A stretch of DNA of 34,350 bases, from the NCBI RefSeq assembly GCF_000787775.1, contig NZ_BBPM01000050.1, positions 23,581-57,930 on the forward strand, in the 5' to 3' direction. Source of the DNA: Streptacidiphilus carbonis (GTDB lineage Bacteria; Actinomycetota; Actinomycetes; Streptomycetales; Streptomycetaceae). The position numbers were made by a program, and so were the translations under genes. This document shows positions 1 to 9,407 of this stretch, piece by piece (positions within the stretch are counted from its first letter, which is position 1; each line of letters opens with the position of its first letter). The notes under the pieces are model-generated. The model was not told the origin of the DNA, searched no databases, and was given only the letters and a program-made list of their open reading frames with translations.

Positions 1-126
1 CCCCCCCGGCCCCCGCCCCGCCCCACAAGACCTCCGCCGCGCGGATCCGCCCCCGGGAAATCCTCCGGCCCGAACCGCCGCAATCCGTACCGCCCGATTC
101 CTCACACGGCCGGACTCCTCCCCTCC

Positions 127-161
127 GGCCGGACCGGACGCCCCCGGCGCCCGGTCCGGCC
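127..161 (-). terminator. Hairpin downstream of thiC
   Basis: A perfect 11-bp inverted repeat (GGCCGGACCGG at 127-137, CCGGTCCGGCC at 151-161) with a 13-nt loop sits just after the thiC stop codon. There is no U-tract, as is common for high-GC actinobacterial terminators. The rest of 1-126 is C-rich intergenic DNA in which I see no gene. Confidence 0.65.
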
Positions 162-174
162 CTCACCTCAAGGC

Positions 175-2112
<1,938 letters not shown>

Positions 2113-2128
2113 AATCTAGACGCCGCCT

Positions 2129-2134
2129 ACCGTA
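2129..2134 (-). promoter_or_regulatory. Candidate -10 box of thiC
   Basis: TACGGT on the minus strand lies about 17 nt before the 5' edge of the TPP aptamer, the right place for a -10 element that starts a riboswitch leader. No convincing -35 was found, so this is a placement argument only. Confidence 0.35.
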
Positions 2135-2236
2135 GCGACCCCGGTGCCGACCGCGCCAGGGGGCCTCCTTCCAGCCGGCTCTCACCCGCTTCCGATACGG
2201 TGCACTGCCGCAGCACATCCGGAAGGGACTGTTCCC

Positions 2237-3568
2237 GTGGCCGACCACCCGCACGAACACAGTCACGGGCACAGCCACGACCACGGCCCGGCCACCCCGG
2301 CCTCCCGGCGGCTGCGCCGGGTCATCGCCGCCGTGCTGATCCCCTTCGCGGTGGCCGTGGTGGCCGGGATGGTGCTGATGTGGCCGGGGAGGCTGCCCGC
2401 GCACGCGTCCACGGGGCTGGGCTTCGACCAGCCGACGGTCAGCGGCCGGGTCACCGCGACCAGGGCGGCGCCCTGCGACGCGGGCGCGACCAGCACGGCC
2501 TCCGCTGCCTCCACGGCCTCGTCGACAGCGGCCCAGGACGCCTGTGCGCTGGTCAGCGTCGCGATCACCAGCGGCAAGGACTCCGGCAGGACGGTCCGGC
2601 TGACCCTCACCCCGGACCAGACCGCCGTCTACAGCGTGGGGGAGAAGGTGGTCCTGGACTACTCCCCGACCGCCCCCGCCGCCCTGCAGTACACCATCGG
2701 CGACGCCGACCGCTCGATGCCGATGGCTATCCTGGCCGGGATCTTCGCCCTGGCCGTGGTGCTGGTCGGACGGCTGCGCGGGCTGGCCGCCCTGGTCGCG
2801 CTGGGGATCAGCTTCGCGGTGCTGTCGCAGTTCGTACTGCCGGCCATCCTCAAGGGCGAGGACCCGCTGCGGGTCGCGGTGATCGGCGGCGGAGCGATCA
2901 TGCTGATGGCGCTGTACCTGTGCCACGGCCTGTCCGCACGCACCTCGGTGGCCGTGCTGGGAACGCTGGTGTCGCTGGGCCTGATCGGCGTCCTGGGCGA
3001 GGTGTTCATCGGCCTGACCCATCTCACCGGCAACACCTCGGACGAGACCGCCCTGGTCCACTCGCTGTTCGCCGGGATCAAGCTGCCCGGACTGCTGCTG
3101 GCCGGGGTCATCATCGGATCCCTGGGTGTGCTCAACGATGTGACGGTCACTCAGGCATCCTCGGTGTGGGAGCTGCGCGCCGCCGACCCGACCATGGGCA
3201 CCCGGGATCTCTACCGGGCCGGCATCCGGATCGGCCGCGACCACATCGCCTCCACGGTGAACACCTTGGTGATGGCCTACGCGGGTGCGGCGCTGCCGCT
3301 GATGCTGCTGTTCACCATCGCCAACCGGGGCATCTGGACGGTCGCCACCAGCGAGATCGTCGCCGAGGAGGTGGTCAGGACGCTGGTCGGCAGCATCGGC
3401 CTGATCGCCTCGGTGCCGCTGACCACCCTTCTCGCCGCGGTGGTGGCCAGCCACAACGGCCGCCCGGCGGCAGTGTCGATCCCCGCCCCGGCAACCGCCC
3501 CGGCAACGGTCCCGGCCGAATCAGCGGCTGCGGCAGCCGCGGCCGGCCGGCACCGCCACCGCCGCTGA
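2237..3568 (+). CDS. YibE/F family multi-spanning membrane protein
   Basis: The protein has 443 aa from the GTG at 2237, which has AGGGA eight nt upstream; the frame stays open further upstream but without a better start. The N-terminus is His-rich (residues 4-16, alternating His with Glu/Ser/Gly/Asp), followed by a first membrane segment at about 29-50. A polar, probably extracytoplasmic part runs to about residue 155. A bundle of hydrophobic helices follows to about 415, then an Ala/Pro tail ending in His/Arg. This order (one helix, soluble domain, many helices) matches YibE/F proteins, whose biochemical role is not established. The His cluster could bind metal ions, but that is inference. 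It is monocistronic and divergent from thiC. Confidence 0.85.
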   Translation: MADHPHEHSHGHSHDHGPATPASRRLRRVIAAVLIPFAVAVVAGMVLMWPGRLPAHASTGLGFDQPTVSGRVTATRAAPCDAGATSTASAASTASSTAAQDACALVSVAITSGKDSGRTVRLTLTPDQTAVYSVGEKVVLDYSPTAPAALQYTIGDADRSMPMAILAGIFALAVVLVGRLRGLAALVALGISFAVLSQFVLPAILKGEDPLRVAVIGGGAIMLMALYLCHGLSARTSVAVLGTLVSLGLIGVLGEVFIGLTHLTGNTSDETALVHSLFAGIKLPGLLLAGVIIGSLGVLNDVTVTQASSVWELRAADPTMGTRDLYRAGIRIGRDHIASTVNTLVMAYAGAALPLMLLFTIANRGIWTVATSEIVAEEVVRTLVGSIGLIASVPLTTLLAAVVASHNGRPAAVSIPAPATAPATVPAESAAAAAAAGRHRHRR

Positions 3569-3638
3569 CCCGGCACACCTGTACGGCCGGCGCACCTGTA
3601 CGACGGCACGCCGCTGCGCCGCCGCCCCAGCACGCGGA

Positions 3639-3669
3639 GAGCCCCGTACCGGAATCCGGTACGGGGCTC
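3639..3669. terminator. Strong bidirectional hairpin terminator
   Basis: A perfect 14-bp stem (GAGCCCCGTACCGG at 3639-3652, CCGGTACGGGGCTC at 3656-3669) with a 3-nt AAT loop lies between two convergent genes, the YibE/F-like gene and the small membrane protein. It can serve both. Confidence 0.85.
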
Positions 3670-3693
3670 CTGTGACGAGATGTCAGGAGGGCG

Positions 3694-3903
3694 TCAGCGG
3701 GATGCCCGCTTCACCAGGATGACGACCACCGCTCCCAGGGCGACCACGAACAGCACCTTGATGATCCAGCCGAAGAGGAAGCCGATGATTCCGAAGATCG
3801 CGCCCACGACGGCGGACACCACCCAGAGCGCCACGATCAGCACGATGACCGGAACCACGATGTTGCGCATCCAGCCAGGGAGCGTCTTCCAGATCTCGTT
3901 CAT
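3694..3903 (-). CDS. Small membrane protein, DUF5326-like
   Basis: A 69-aa protein with a short amphipathic N-terminus (MNEIWKTLPGWMRN), then two closely spaced hydrophobic segments (about 15-45 and 47-63) and a basic end (KRASR), as expected for a small integral membrane protein with a cytoplasmic C-terminus. The start at 3903 has a good GGAGG nine nt upstream. The opening motif and gene neighbourhood (cupin, four-helix holin-type protein) match small proteins annotated as DUF5326 in streptomycetes, as I remember them. The function is unknown. The region 3904-4117 upstream carries no gene but does contain the palindrome at 4088-4107. Confidence 0.8.
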   Translation of the reverse strand: MNEIWKTLPGWMRNIVVPVIVLIVALWVVSAVVGAIFGIIGFLFGWIIKVLFVVALGAVVVILVKRASR

Positions 3904-4087
3904 GTTGTCCGTCCTCCCCCGCGGGGTCTGTCGTCCCGGGGCCTCGGGGCCACCGGCCCGATTGCTTCTTCCTGTTGACTCGATCGTACGGCCGCGAGGG
4001 TCCCCGGTGGACGCTCCGCGCCCCTGAGAGATCCCGGATAAGCCCCCTACCGCGGACCCCCGGGAGAGTAGTCCGCAGGTCGGGGTC

Positions 4088-4107
4088 GGGTTACCTGCAG
4101 GTCACCC
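4088..4107. promoter_or_regulatory. Near-perfect 20-bp palindrome (site A)
   Basis: The 20-bp sequence is palindromic at 18 of 20 positions and centred on ACCTGCAGGT (4093-4102). It has no loop, so it looks like a protein-binding site rather than a terminator. It lies between the tenA stop and the start of the small membrane protein. The same 10-bp core recurs at 5178-5187, upstream of the cupin. Confidence 0.45.
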
Positions 4108-4117
4108 CGTGGCGGGC

Positions 4118-4819
4118 TCAGACCGGCCAGTCCTCACCGCGCCAGGCGGCGTCCCAGAACATCCACTCGTAGCGCGAGGTGGTCACGAAGTGGGCCACCG
4201 CGCGCCGCCGTTCGAGCGGGGAGAGCTCGGCGCCGACCCTGTCGGTGAGCTCCAGCACGCGGCGGACCACGGCCTGGAACGACTCGTCGCCGTAGGTCTC
4301 GATCCAACGGGCGTACAGGGGGTCGGGCGAGGAGGTGCGCAGCAGCGCCTCGCCCACCCTGGCGTAGATCCAGTAGCAGGGGAGCACCGCCGCCAGGCCC
4401 TCGGCGAAGGAGCCGCCGTAGACGGTGGCGAGCAGGTAGCTGGTGTAGGCGCGGGTGGTCGGCAGCACCTCGGCGTCGTCCACCGGGGCGCCGGTTCCGT
4501 CCGGCCCGGGGTCCGCCAGGCTCTGCTCCTTCAGGAAGGCCGCGTGCATCTCCTGCTCCGCCGCGAGCGCGCCCACCGCGTCGGCGGCGAAGGCCCTGAC
4601 GTCCTCCTCGGTGGGGGCCTTGGCGGCGCAGACCGCCAGCGCCCTGGCGTAGTCGCGCAGATAGTGCGAGTCCTGGACGACGAAGTGGCGGAAGGCCGCC
4701 CGGGGGAGGGTTCCGTCGGCGAGGCCGAGCAGGAAGGGGTGGTCCAGGATCGCCCGGTAGGTGCCCTCGGCGGCCTGCCACAGTTCCTCGGTGAAACGGG
4801 GTGCGGAACGGTCCGTCAC
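4118..4819 (-). CDS. tenA: TenA-family thiaminase II / aminopyrimidine aminohydrolase
   Basis: TenA proteins hydrolyse aminopyrimidines from degraded thiamine so that the pyrimidine can be reused, and some degrade thiamine itself. The 233-aa protein has the expected all-helical pattern and the conserved elements: Asp50 in the VVQDSHYL block, the catalytic Cys148 in PCYWIY, and the Glu in RYEWMFW near the C-terminus. This places it in the Cys-type (TenA_C) group. A Gly/Pro/Asp-rich insert at about 101-118 looks like a variable loop. The start is a GTG at 4819, three nt after the stop of the upstream cupin, so the two genes are almost certainly one translationally coupled operon. I see no TPP riboswitch here, unlike at thiC, so substrate and regulation may differ. 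Confidence 0.88.
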   Translation of the reverse strand: MTDRSAPRFTEELWQAAEGTYRAILDHPFLLGLADGTLPRAAFRHFVVQDSHYLRDYARALAVCAAKAPTEEDVRAFAADAVGALAAEQEMHAAFLKEQSLADPGPDGTGAPVDDAEVLPTTRAYTSYLLATVYGGSFAEGLAAVLPCYWIYARVGEALLRTSSPDPLYARWIETYGDESFQAVVRRVLELTDRVGAELSPLERRRAVAHFVTTSRYEWMFWDAAWRGEDWPV

Positions 4820-4822
4820 GGC

Positions 4823-5140
4823 TCAGCTCTCCGGGGGCGAGAAGACGACGAGCACCCGCAGGTCCTCAGTGATGTGGTGGAAGCGGTGCGGCATGCCCGC
4901 GGGGACGTAGACGACGCTTCCGCGCCCGACGGTCGTGGTCTCGTCGCCGACGGTGATGTAGGCCCGTCCGCTGACGACGACGTAGACCTCGTCCTGCTTG
5001 TGCGGCTGCTGCGGGTCCTGGGCCCCCTGCTCCAGCGCGTACAGACCGGCGGACATATGGCGCTCATTGAGAAAGCGCAGGTAGGCGCCCTGATTGGCGG
5101 CGCGCTCGGCGTCCAGGTCGTCCATCCGGAATACCTGCAT
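4823..5140 (-). CDS. Small single-domain cupin protein
   Basis: A 105-aa cupin, the size of a single beta-barrel domain. Metal-binding residues are in place: motif 1 has His47 and Glu51 in the PHKQDEVYVVVSG stretch, and motif 2 reads PAGMPHRFH with His85. The usual second His of motif 1 (HxH) is missing, leaving a 2-His/1-Glu set. The ATG at 5140 was chosen because the cupin fold starts right after it and GGGGA/GGGAG precede it; upstream codons do not look like coding sequence. It is the first gene of the operon with tenA. The reaction cannot be told from sequence; small cupins include dioxygenases, isomerases and ligand-binding proteins. Confidence 0.85.
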   Translation of the reverse strand: MQVFRMDDLDAERAANQGAYLRFLNERHMSAGLYALEQGAQDPQQPHKQDEVYVVVSGRAYITVGDETTTVGRGSVVYVPAGMPHRFHHITEDLRVLVVFSPPES

Positions 5141-5177
5141 CGGTTCCCCACTCCCAGCGGTCGCTTCTTGTCGGTCA

Positions 5178-5187
5178 ACCTGCAGGT
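5178..5187. promoter_or_regulatory. Palindrome ACCTGCAGGT (site B) upstream of the cupin-tenA operon
   Basis: A perfect 10-bp palindrome 38 bp upstream of the cupin start, in the intergenic region shared with the divergent holin-type gene. It is identical to the core of the palindrome at 4093-4102. The position fits an operator at the operon promoter (inference). Confidence 0.45.
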
Positions 5188-5299
5188 ATTCAACCAGCCC
5201 CGCCCGTCGCGTCCGCACCGCGTACCAGGTCGGTCCCAGCCCGCAACACACGACCGCCGGGGCTTCCGCGACGCAGGTGACTCCTGCGACGATCAGCGC

Positions 5300-5677
5300 A
5301 TGTTGCGCTTCGTAGTCAAGACTCTGATCAACGCGGCGGCCATCTGGGTCGCGACGGCGATTGTCTCCGGCATCTCCCTCACCTCCGGCGACTGGCAGCA
5401 CAAGACGCTGACCGTGGTCCTGGTGGCACTGCTCTTCGGCGTGGTCAATTTCGTGATCAAGCCGATCGTGAAGCTGTTCTCACTGCCGCTGTTCATCCTC
5501 ACCCTGGGACTGATCACCTTTGTGATCAACGCCCTGATGCTCTGGCTGACCTCGTGGGCCTCCGGGAAGCTGAGCCTGGACTTCCACGTGGACGGCTTCG
5601 TCCCGGCCCTGCTCGGGTCGCTGATCATCAGCGTCGTCGCCTGGGCCCTGCACCTGGTCTTCCGCGACGAGGACTGA
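5300..5677 (+). CDS. Phage-holin superfamily IV (YvlD-type) membrane protein
   Basis: A 125-aa protein with four hydrophobic helices (about 5-25, 35-52, 57-82 and 100-120), beginning MLRFVVKTLINAAAIW and containing a VNFVIKPIVKLFSLP motif. This pattern is that of the 'mycobacterial four-TMS phage holin, superfamily IV' family (PF04020, YvlD-like). Despite the family name these are ordinary chromosomal envelope proteins of unknown function; nothing here suggests a prophage. The start ATG at 5300 lacks a clear ribosome-binding site. It is divergent from cupin-tenA and convergent with the SsgA-like gene. Confidence 0.85.
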   Translation: MLRFVVKTLINAAAIWVATAIVSGISLTSGDWQHKTLTVVLVALLFGVVNFVIKPIVKLFSLPLFILTLGLITFVINALMLWLTSWASGKLSLDFHVDGFVPALLGSLIISVVAWALHLVFRDED

Positions 5678-5681
5678 CCGG

Positions 5682-5749
5682 CCGCGGGAAGCCCCGGTCC
5701 GACTGTCCCGTCCACATGTCCCCGTCCGGCGGGCACTTCCCGACCGCGG
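5682..5749. terminator. Weak inverted repeat between convergent genes
   Basis: CCGCGGGAAG (5682-5691) can pair with CTTCCCGACCGCGG (5736-5749, two-base bulge) across a long loop of about 44 nt. It lies between the convergent holin-type and SsgA-like genes and is a weak terminator candidate. Confidence 0.25.
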
Positions 5750-5750
5750 A

Positions 5751-6209
5751 TCAGCTCGCGCGGCGGAAGTGCCCGTTCAGGATGAGCTCCAGCGCCGCGT
5801 CCAGGTCACTGACCGTGTGCTCGCGGCCCATCGGCAGGAGCTGGTCGGTGCGTCCGAGGAAGGTGATCAGCGGCAGCGCCGGCGAGTAGAGCACGGCCTC
5901 GCCCCCGGGGGAGCGCAGCCGGATCCTGACGTCCTCGAAGTCCGGGTCCAGGCCCGGCACCGGCTCGATCACGATGTCGCCCTCACCGGAGCTGCGGCTG
6001 ATCCCGTCCAGCAGCAGCTCGCGGGCGAAGACCCAGGTGACCGGGGGATCGCCGGGCAGATGGAAGGTGAGCTCGACCGCGTAGGGGTCGGCGGGGTCGT
6101 AGCGCAGCCGCACATCGACGTCGAGCGCGAGCTCGCCGGTGACCTGGAGGCCCATCACCAGCCGTCCCGTCATCAGGCTCCCGGCGCTTTCGGCGTCCTC
6201 TGCGTGCAT
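5751..6209 (-). CDS. SsgA-family sporulation/cell-division regulator
   Basis: SsgA-like proteins exist only in morphologically complex actinomycetes and control septum placement and peptidoglycan maintenance during sporulation. The 152-aa product has the family's hallmark blocks: RYDPADPYAVELTFHLP, VTWVFARELLLDG and the C-terminal FLGRTDQLLPMGREH. The start at 6209 was chosen because AGAGG lies nine nt upstream; a start at MTGRLVMG (12 residues in) would give a more typical length of about 140 aa. In S. coelicolor ssgA lies close to thiC, as here, but the IclR-type ssgR that normally precedes ssgA is absent. I therefore do not assign a symbol within the family. Confidence 0.9.
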   Translation of the reverse strand: MHAEDAESAGSLMTGRLVMGLQVTGELALDVDVRLRYDPADPYAVELTFHLPGDPPVTWVFARELLLDGISRSSGEGDIVIEPVPGLDPDFEDVRIRLRSPGGEAVLYSPALPLITFLGRTDQLLPMGREHTVSDLDAALELILNGHFRRAS

Positions 6210-6638
6210 CGCTCCGCACCTCTCGTTCCCCGGGGCCGCACGGTCCCGCGCTTGGATGTCCTCCGTCTTATCGGCCCCACCCGTACACTCAAACGCCCTG
6301 CGGCGCCGGAAAGTCTCGGCCACTCATCGGTCGCATCTCCAGGTCCCCCTCTGCGCTGCGATATATCCGGACATACGTATGCAATGACGGTGCACAACCA
6401 CCGCATTGGTCCAACTTCTTCACATCATGCACGGTTTCCTCCGCTTCTGCCTCGACCAAACGGCTTGTTCGCAGATCCGGGACACCCCCCGCAAGGCTGG
6501 AGCGCGCCCACCGACCGGTGGGACAGCGGAACACCGGGCAGTGCACGGGTAATCGCGCGCGCCCTGTTTCACCAGGGGTCCCGCGCGGCACACTGCTGGG
6601 AACGGAACGCCGCACTGCCGCAACACCCGGAGGACTCC
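6210..6638. other. Divergent intergenic region (ssgA-like / NUDIX)
   Basis: 429 bp without a gene I can support. It contains an unusually A/T-rich patch at 6360-6440. Within this is the perfect palindrome CATACGTATG (6372-6381), a possible operator or nucleoid-protein site. This is a plausible place for the developmentally controlled promoter of the SsgA-like gene, but no specific sigma-factor box was recognised. Confidence 0.5.
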
Positions 6639-7160
6639 ATGCCACGTCCGGTGGTCAAGCGAACCGCTCGCGCGATCCTGCTCGACGGCGACCCGCAGAG
6701 CCCCGAACTCGTCCTGATCAAGCGCACCAAACCGGGTCGACCCCCGTACTGGATCACCCCCGGCGGCTGCGTGGAGTCGACCGACCCGACCGTGGTCGAC
6801 GCCCTGCACCGGGAACTGTCCGAGGAACTCGGCGGCAAGGCGGGAAACGTGGTGCCGGCCTTCGTCGACACGGTGAGCACCTCCCTGCACGACGCCGTCG
6901 ACGGCGGGACCGCCGCTGCCGGCCCCGACGAGGTGAAGGTGCAGCACTTCTTCGCCTGCCGGGTCGAGTCGATCGACCTCGCACAGCGCCACGGGCCCGA
7001 GGTCGACGAGCCCAACGGCGAGTACGAGGTGGTCCGACTGCCGTTCACCCGCGAGGGCGTGACCTCGGTGAACGTGGTCCCGTCGTCGCTGCGCGCATAC
7101 CTGGCGGCGAACATCGAGGGCATCACCGCCCTGCTCGCCGACGACCTCGGCCCGCGGTAG
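6639..7160 (+). CDS. NUDIX hydrolase
   Basis: NUDIX enzymes hydrolyse nucleoside diphosphates linked to another moiety. The 173-aa protein has a recognisable but slightly stretched NUDIX box: PGGCVES..., then RELSEELGG at about residues 62-70, with one or two more residues between the Gly and the RE pair than the textbook G-x5-E-x7-RE spacing. The catalytic Glu residues of RELSEEL are present. The N-terminal strand (VKRTARAILLD) fits the fold. The start at 6639 has GGAGG five nt upstream. The substrate cannot be predicted. The gene is alone, convergent with the flavohaemoglobin. Confidence 0.88.
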   Translation: MPRPVVKRTARAILLDGDPQSPELVLIKRTKPGRPPYWITPGGCVESTDPTVVDALHRELSEELGGKAGNVVPAFVDTVSTSLHDAVDGGTAAAGPDEVKVQHFFACRVESIDLAQRHGPEVDEPNGEYEVVRLPFTREGVTSVNVVPSSLRAYLAANIEGITALLADDLGPR

Positions 7161-7172
7161 CGCGCCGCGGGA

Positions 7173-8843
7173 TCATGCCGGATCCGTCAGGTCGTGGTGG
7201 ATCCGGGCGTCCCGCACCCCCTCCTCCCGCAGCACCGCGACGGTACGCCGGATCATCGCCGGCGGCCCGCTGACGTACGCCTCGTACTCGTCCCACGGCC
7301 CGTAACGGTCGACCACCGCCGGCAGCGATCCCGAGAAGCCGGCCCCCTCGGGGCGCCCCTCGGACACCGCGGTGCGCACCGCCAGCCAGGGGTGGCGCCG
7401 GGCCAGATCCTCCAACTCCTGTCTGGCGTACAGGTCCTGCTCATGCCGCGCGCCGTAGAAGACCTCGACGGTGCGGGGCCGGCCGTGCTCGGCGACCGCC
7501 TCGACCATGGCGGTCAGCGGGGCGATCCCGGTGCCGCCGCCGATCAGCAGCAGCGGTGCGTCGTCGTCGTGGTCCAGGGTCATCGTCCCGGACGCGGGCC
7601 CGAGCCTGAGCACGTCCCCCGGGTTGGTCCGGTACACCAGGGCGTTGCTCACCCAGCCCGCCGGAACCGCCTTGACGTGCAGCGTCACCAGCCCGTCGGC
7701 GCGCGGGGCGGAGGCCGGCGAGTAGTGCCGCCACACCCGCGGCCACAGCGGCACCTCCAGGGTGGTGTACTGCCCGGCCAGGTAGGGATAGCGCTGGTCG
7801 GTGCGCAGGGTGACCACCGCGACGTCGCCGGCCCTGCGGTCGACGGCGACCACCTCGGCCTGCCACCAGGCGGGCGCGACCCGGGCGTCCGCCTCGGCCG
7901 AGGCCGCCATCGTCTCGGAGATCGACCGGTAGGCCCGGCGCCAGGCGATCTCGGTCTCCGGATCCCAGTAGCGCCCGCAGTAACGTTCCAGCGCTGCCAG
8001 CAGCGCCTCGCCGACCGGGGCGAAGTGCTCATTGCGCACCCCGTACTTCCGGTGCCCCTTGGCCAGTCGGTCCAGGTAGGCGGTCAGCGCCACCCGGTCG
8101 TCGAACATCTGGCCTGCCGCCAGCAGCGCCCGGAACAACCGGTCGCGCTGCAGGTCCATGGCGGCCGGGAAGAGGGCGCGCAGCTCGGGGTTGCGCAGGA
8201 ACAGCACCGCGTAGAAGTGCGCGGTGGCCCGGTCGGCGACGGACTCCAGCACGCCGAGGCTGCGCCGCACCAGTGCGATGTCCTCGGCGGTGGGTCCCGC
8301 CGCGCCGCCCGCTCCGGCCCGGCCCGCCCGTCCGGCCAGCGGCACGACGGCGAGTGCGGCGTCAGGGCGCAGCGGTGGTGGCGGGGGCGACGGCAGCGGC
8401 GGGACGCCGGTCCCGAACGTCCCCGCGGCGGGGCGTACGGGGGCGGGCAGCACCGGAGCGGTCAGTCCTGGTCCGAGCTGCGGCGGCGGCGCGGCGACAC
8501 CCCAGGCCCGGGACCAGGCGTCCCCCGGGCCGACCCAGTTCAGCCCGGGCGCGTCGGTGATGATCGGCGCATAGGAGGGGCGTGCGGGCAGATTGTCCGT
8601 GACAGCCGGGGCCGGGGCCGGGGCCGGGGCCGGGGCCGGTTGCGCGGCCGGCCCGGGTATCGCCTCCTCGGCGTCCGGCTCCGCCGCGGGCCCCGCGGCC
8701 CCGGTGGATCCGGAGGGCGGAGCGGGCGGTGGCGGCGGCGGAGGGGGAACCGGGGACTGTGACTGTCCGGACGACGACTTCGACTGTTTCGGCTGCCTCA
8801 TGCGCGGCAAGCCGTTTCGATTGAGAGCGCTTCCGATCGACAC
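7173..8843 (-). CDS. Flavohaemoglobin-like globin with a long Pro/Ala-rich N-terminus
   Basis: Flavohaemoglobins detoxify nitric oxide by dioxygenation. After about 180 disordered, Pro/Ala/Gly-rich residues comes a globin domain (about 185-320) with the expected haem-pocket residues: Tyr211 (B10) in HFYAVLF, Gln232 (E7) in DLQRDRLF and the proximal His264 in GHRKYGV. Next is a ferredoxin-reductase-like module with the FAD motif RHYS (372-375) and the NAD(P) motif GGGTGIAP (435-442). The end is truncated neatly at HHDLTDPA. The N-terminal extension is not part of known flavohaemoglobins; it contains a (Pro-Ala) run encoded by a tandem hexanucleotide repeat. The start is uncertain: GTG at 8843 or ATG at 8801, neither with a strong ribosome-binding site. 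Confidence 0.88.
   Translation of the reverse strand: MSIGSALNRNGLPRMRQPKQSKSSSGQSQSPVPPPPPPPPAPPSGSTGAAGPAAEPDAEEAIPGPAAQPAPAPAPAPAPAVTDNLPARPSYAPIITDAPGLNWVGPGDAWSRAWGVAAPPPQLGPGLTAPVLPAPVRPAAGTFGTGVPPLPSPPPPPLRPDAALAVVPLAGRAGRAGAGGAAGPTAEDIALVRRSLGVLESVADRATAHFYAVLFLRNPELRALFPAAMDLQRDRLFRALLAAGQMFDDRVALTAYLDRLAKGHRKYGVRNEHFAPVGEALLAALERYCGRYWDPETEIAWRRAYRSISETMAASAEADARVAPAWWQAEVVAVDRRAGDVAVVTLRTDQRYPYLAGQYTTLEVPLWPRVWRHYSPASAPRADGLVTLHVKAVPAGWVSNALVYRTNPGDVLRLGPASGTMTLDHDDDAPLLLIGGGTGIAPLTAMVEAVAEHGRPRTVEVFYGARHEQDLYARQELEDLARRHPWLAVRTAVSEGRPEGAGFSGSLPAVVDRYGPWDEYEAYVSGPPAMIRRTVAVLREEGVRDARIHHDLTDPA
8605..8639. repeat. Tandem hexanucleotide repeat (GCCGGG)5.8
   Basis: Five full and one nearly complete copy of GCCGGG in a row. 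On the coding strand it encodes the alternating Pro-Ala stretch near residue 69-80 of the flavohaemoglobin. Six-base units keep the frame, so copy number could vary without breaking the gene. Confidence 0.9.
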
Positions 8844-8936
8844 CTTTCGGTTTCTTCTCCCGTCGTATCAGCGCAGTCCGACAGCGACGATTCGTGCGGC
8901 GGCGGCGGGCAGACCTCCTGCCAACCGCAGCGTGGC

Positions 8937-8963
8937 ATGAGCAAACAGCTCATCCCATAAATA
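8937..8963 (-). promoter_or_regulatory. Candidate promoter and operator of the flavohaemoglobin gene
   Basis: On the minus strand a TATTTA box (8958-8963) is followed at once by an inverted repeat, ATGAGC-N5-GCTCAT (8937-8953), which would cover the transcription start. This arrangement suits a repressor that blocks initiation. The patch is A/T-rich against a GC-rich background. The rest of 8844-9067 shows nothing else. Confidence 0.4.
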
Positions 8964-9067
8964 GTGAGAAGAATGGGGCGCGCGGGACTCGGACGCGCTA
9001 CCGTCCGCAGATCCCACGCGCCCCGAAGGCACCCCCCGACCGCCTTCCGGCCGCCGATCGGCCGTCC

Positions 9068-9406
9068 TCAGTCGGCGCACCACTCCTGCAGCTCCTGCAG
9101 CAGCCGCCGCTTGGGACGTGCCCCCACCAGCGACTTCACCGGCTCACCGCCCTGGAAGACCATCAGCGTCGGCATCGACAGCACCCCGTAGGCGGCCTGC
9201 GTCTCCGGGTTGGCGTCGACGTCGACCGTCACCACCTTCAACCGCCCCTGCTGCTCCCGCGCGACATCCGCGAGCACCGGTGCGATCATTCGGCACGGAG
9301 CGCACCACTCCGCCGTGAAGTCCACCAGGACCGGGAATTCGGACTCCAGGACTTCGGACGCGAACGTCCCGTCCGTCACTTCCACCACATCCGTGCTGAC
9401 AACCAT
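9068..9406 (-). CDS. trxA: Thioredoxin
   Basis: A 112-aa thioredoxin, a general protein disulfide reductase fed by thioredoxin reductase. The active site WCAPC is at residues 34-38; most bacterial thioredoxins have WCGPC, so the Ala is a variant. The cis-Pro loop reads SMPTLMVF. The start ATG at 9406 has GGAGGGG about seven nt upstream, which lies inside the end of the MerR gene. The MerR stop and this ATG are separated by one nt, so translation is coupled and expression presumably follows the MerR operator. Confidence 0.95.
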   Translation of the reverse strand: MVVSTDVVEVTDGTFASEVLESEFPVLVDFTAEWCAPCRMIAPVLADVAREQQGRLKVVTVDVDANPETQAAYGVLSMPTLMVFQGGEPVKSLVGARPKRRLLQELQEWCAD

Positions 9407-9407
9407 C

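Noticed and set aside
5300-5677. 'Phage holin' as evidence of a prophage
   Set aside because: The family name is historical. No lysin, integrase or structural phage gene is near.
6372-6381. Palindrome CATACGTATG upstream of the SsgA-like gene as a defined operator
   Set aside because: Only one copy, no matching regulator nearby and no promoter box to anchor it; mentioned only in the intergenic entry.
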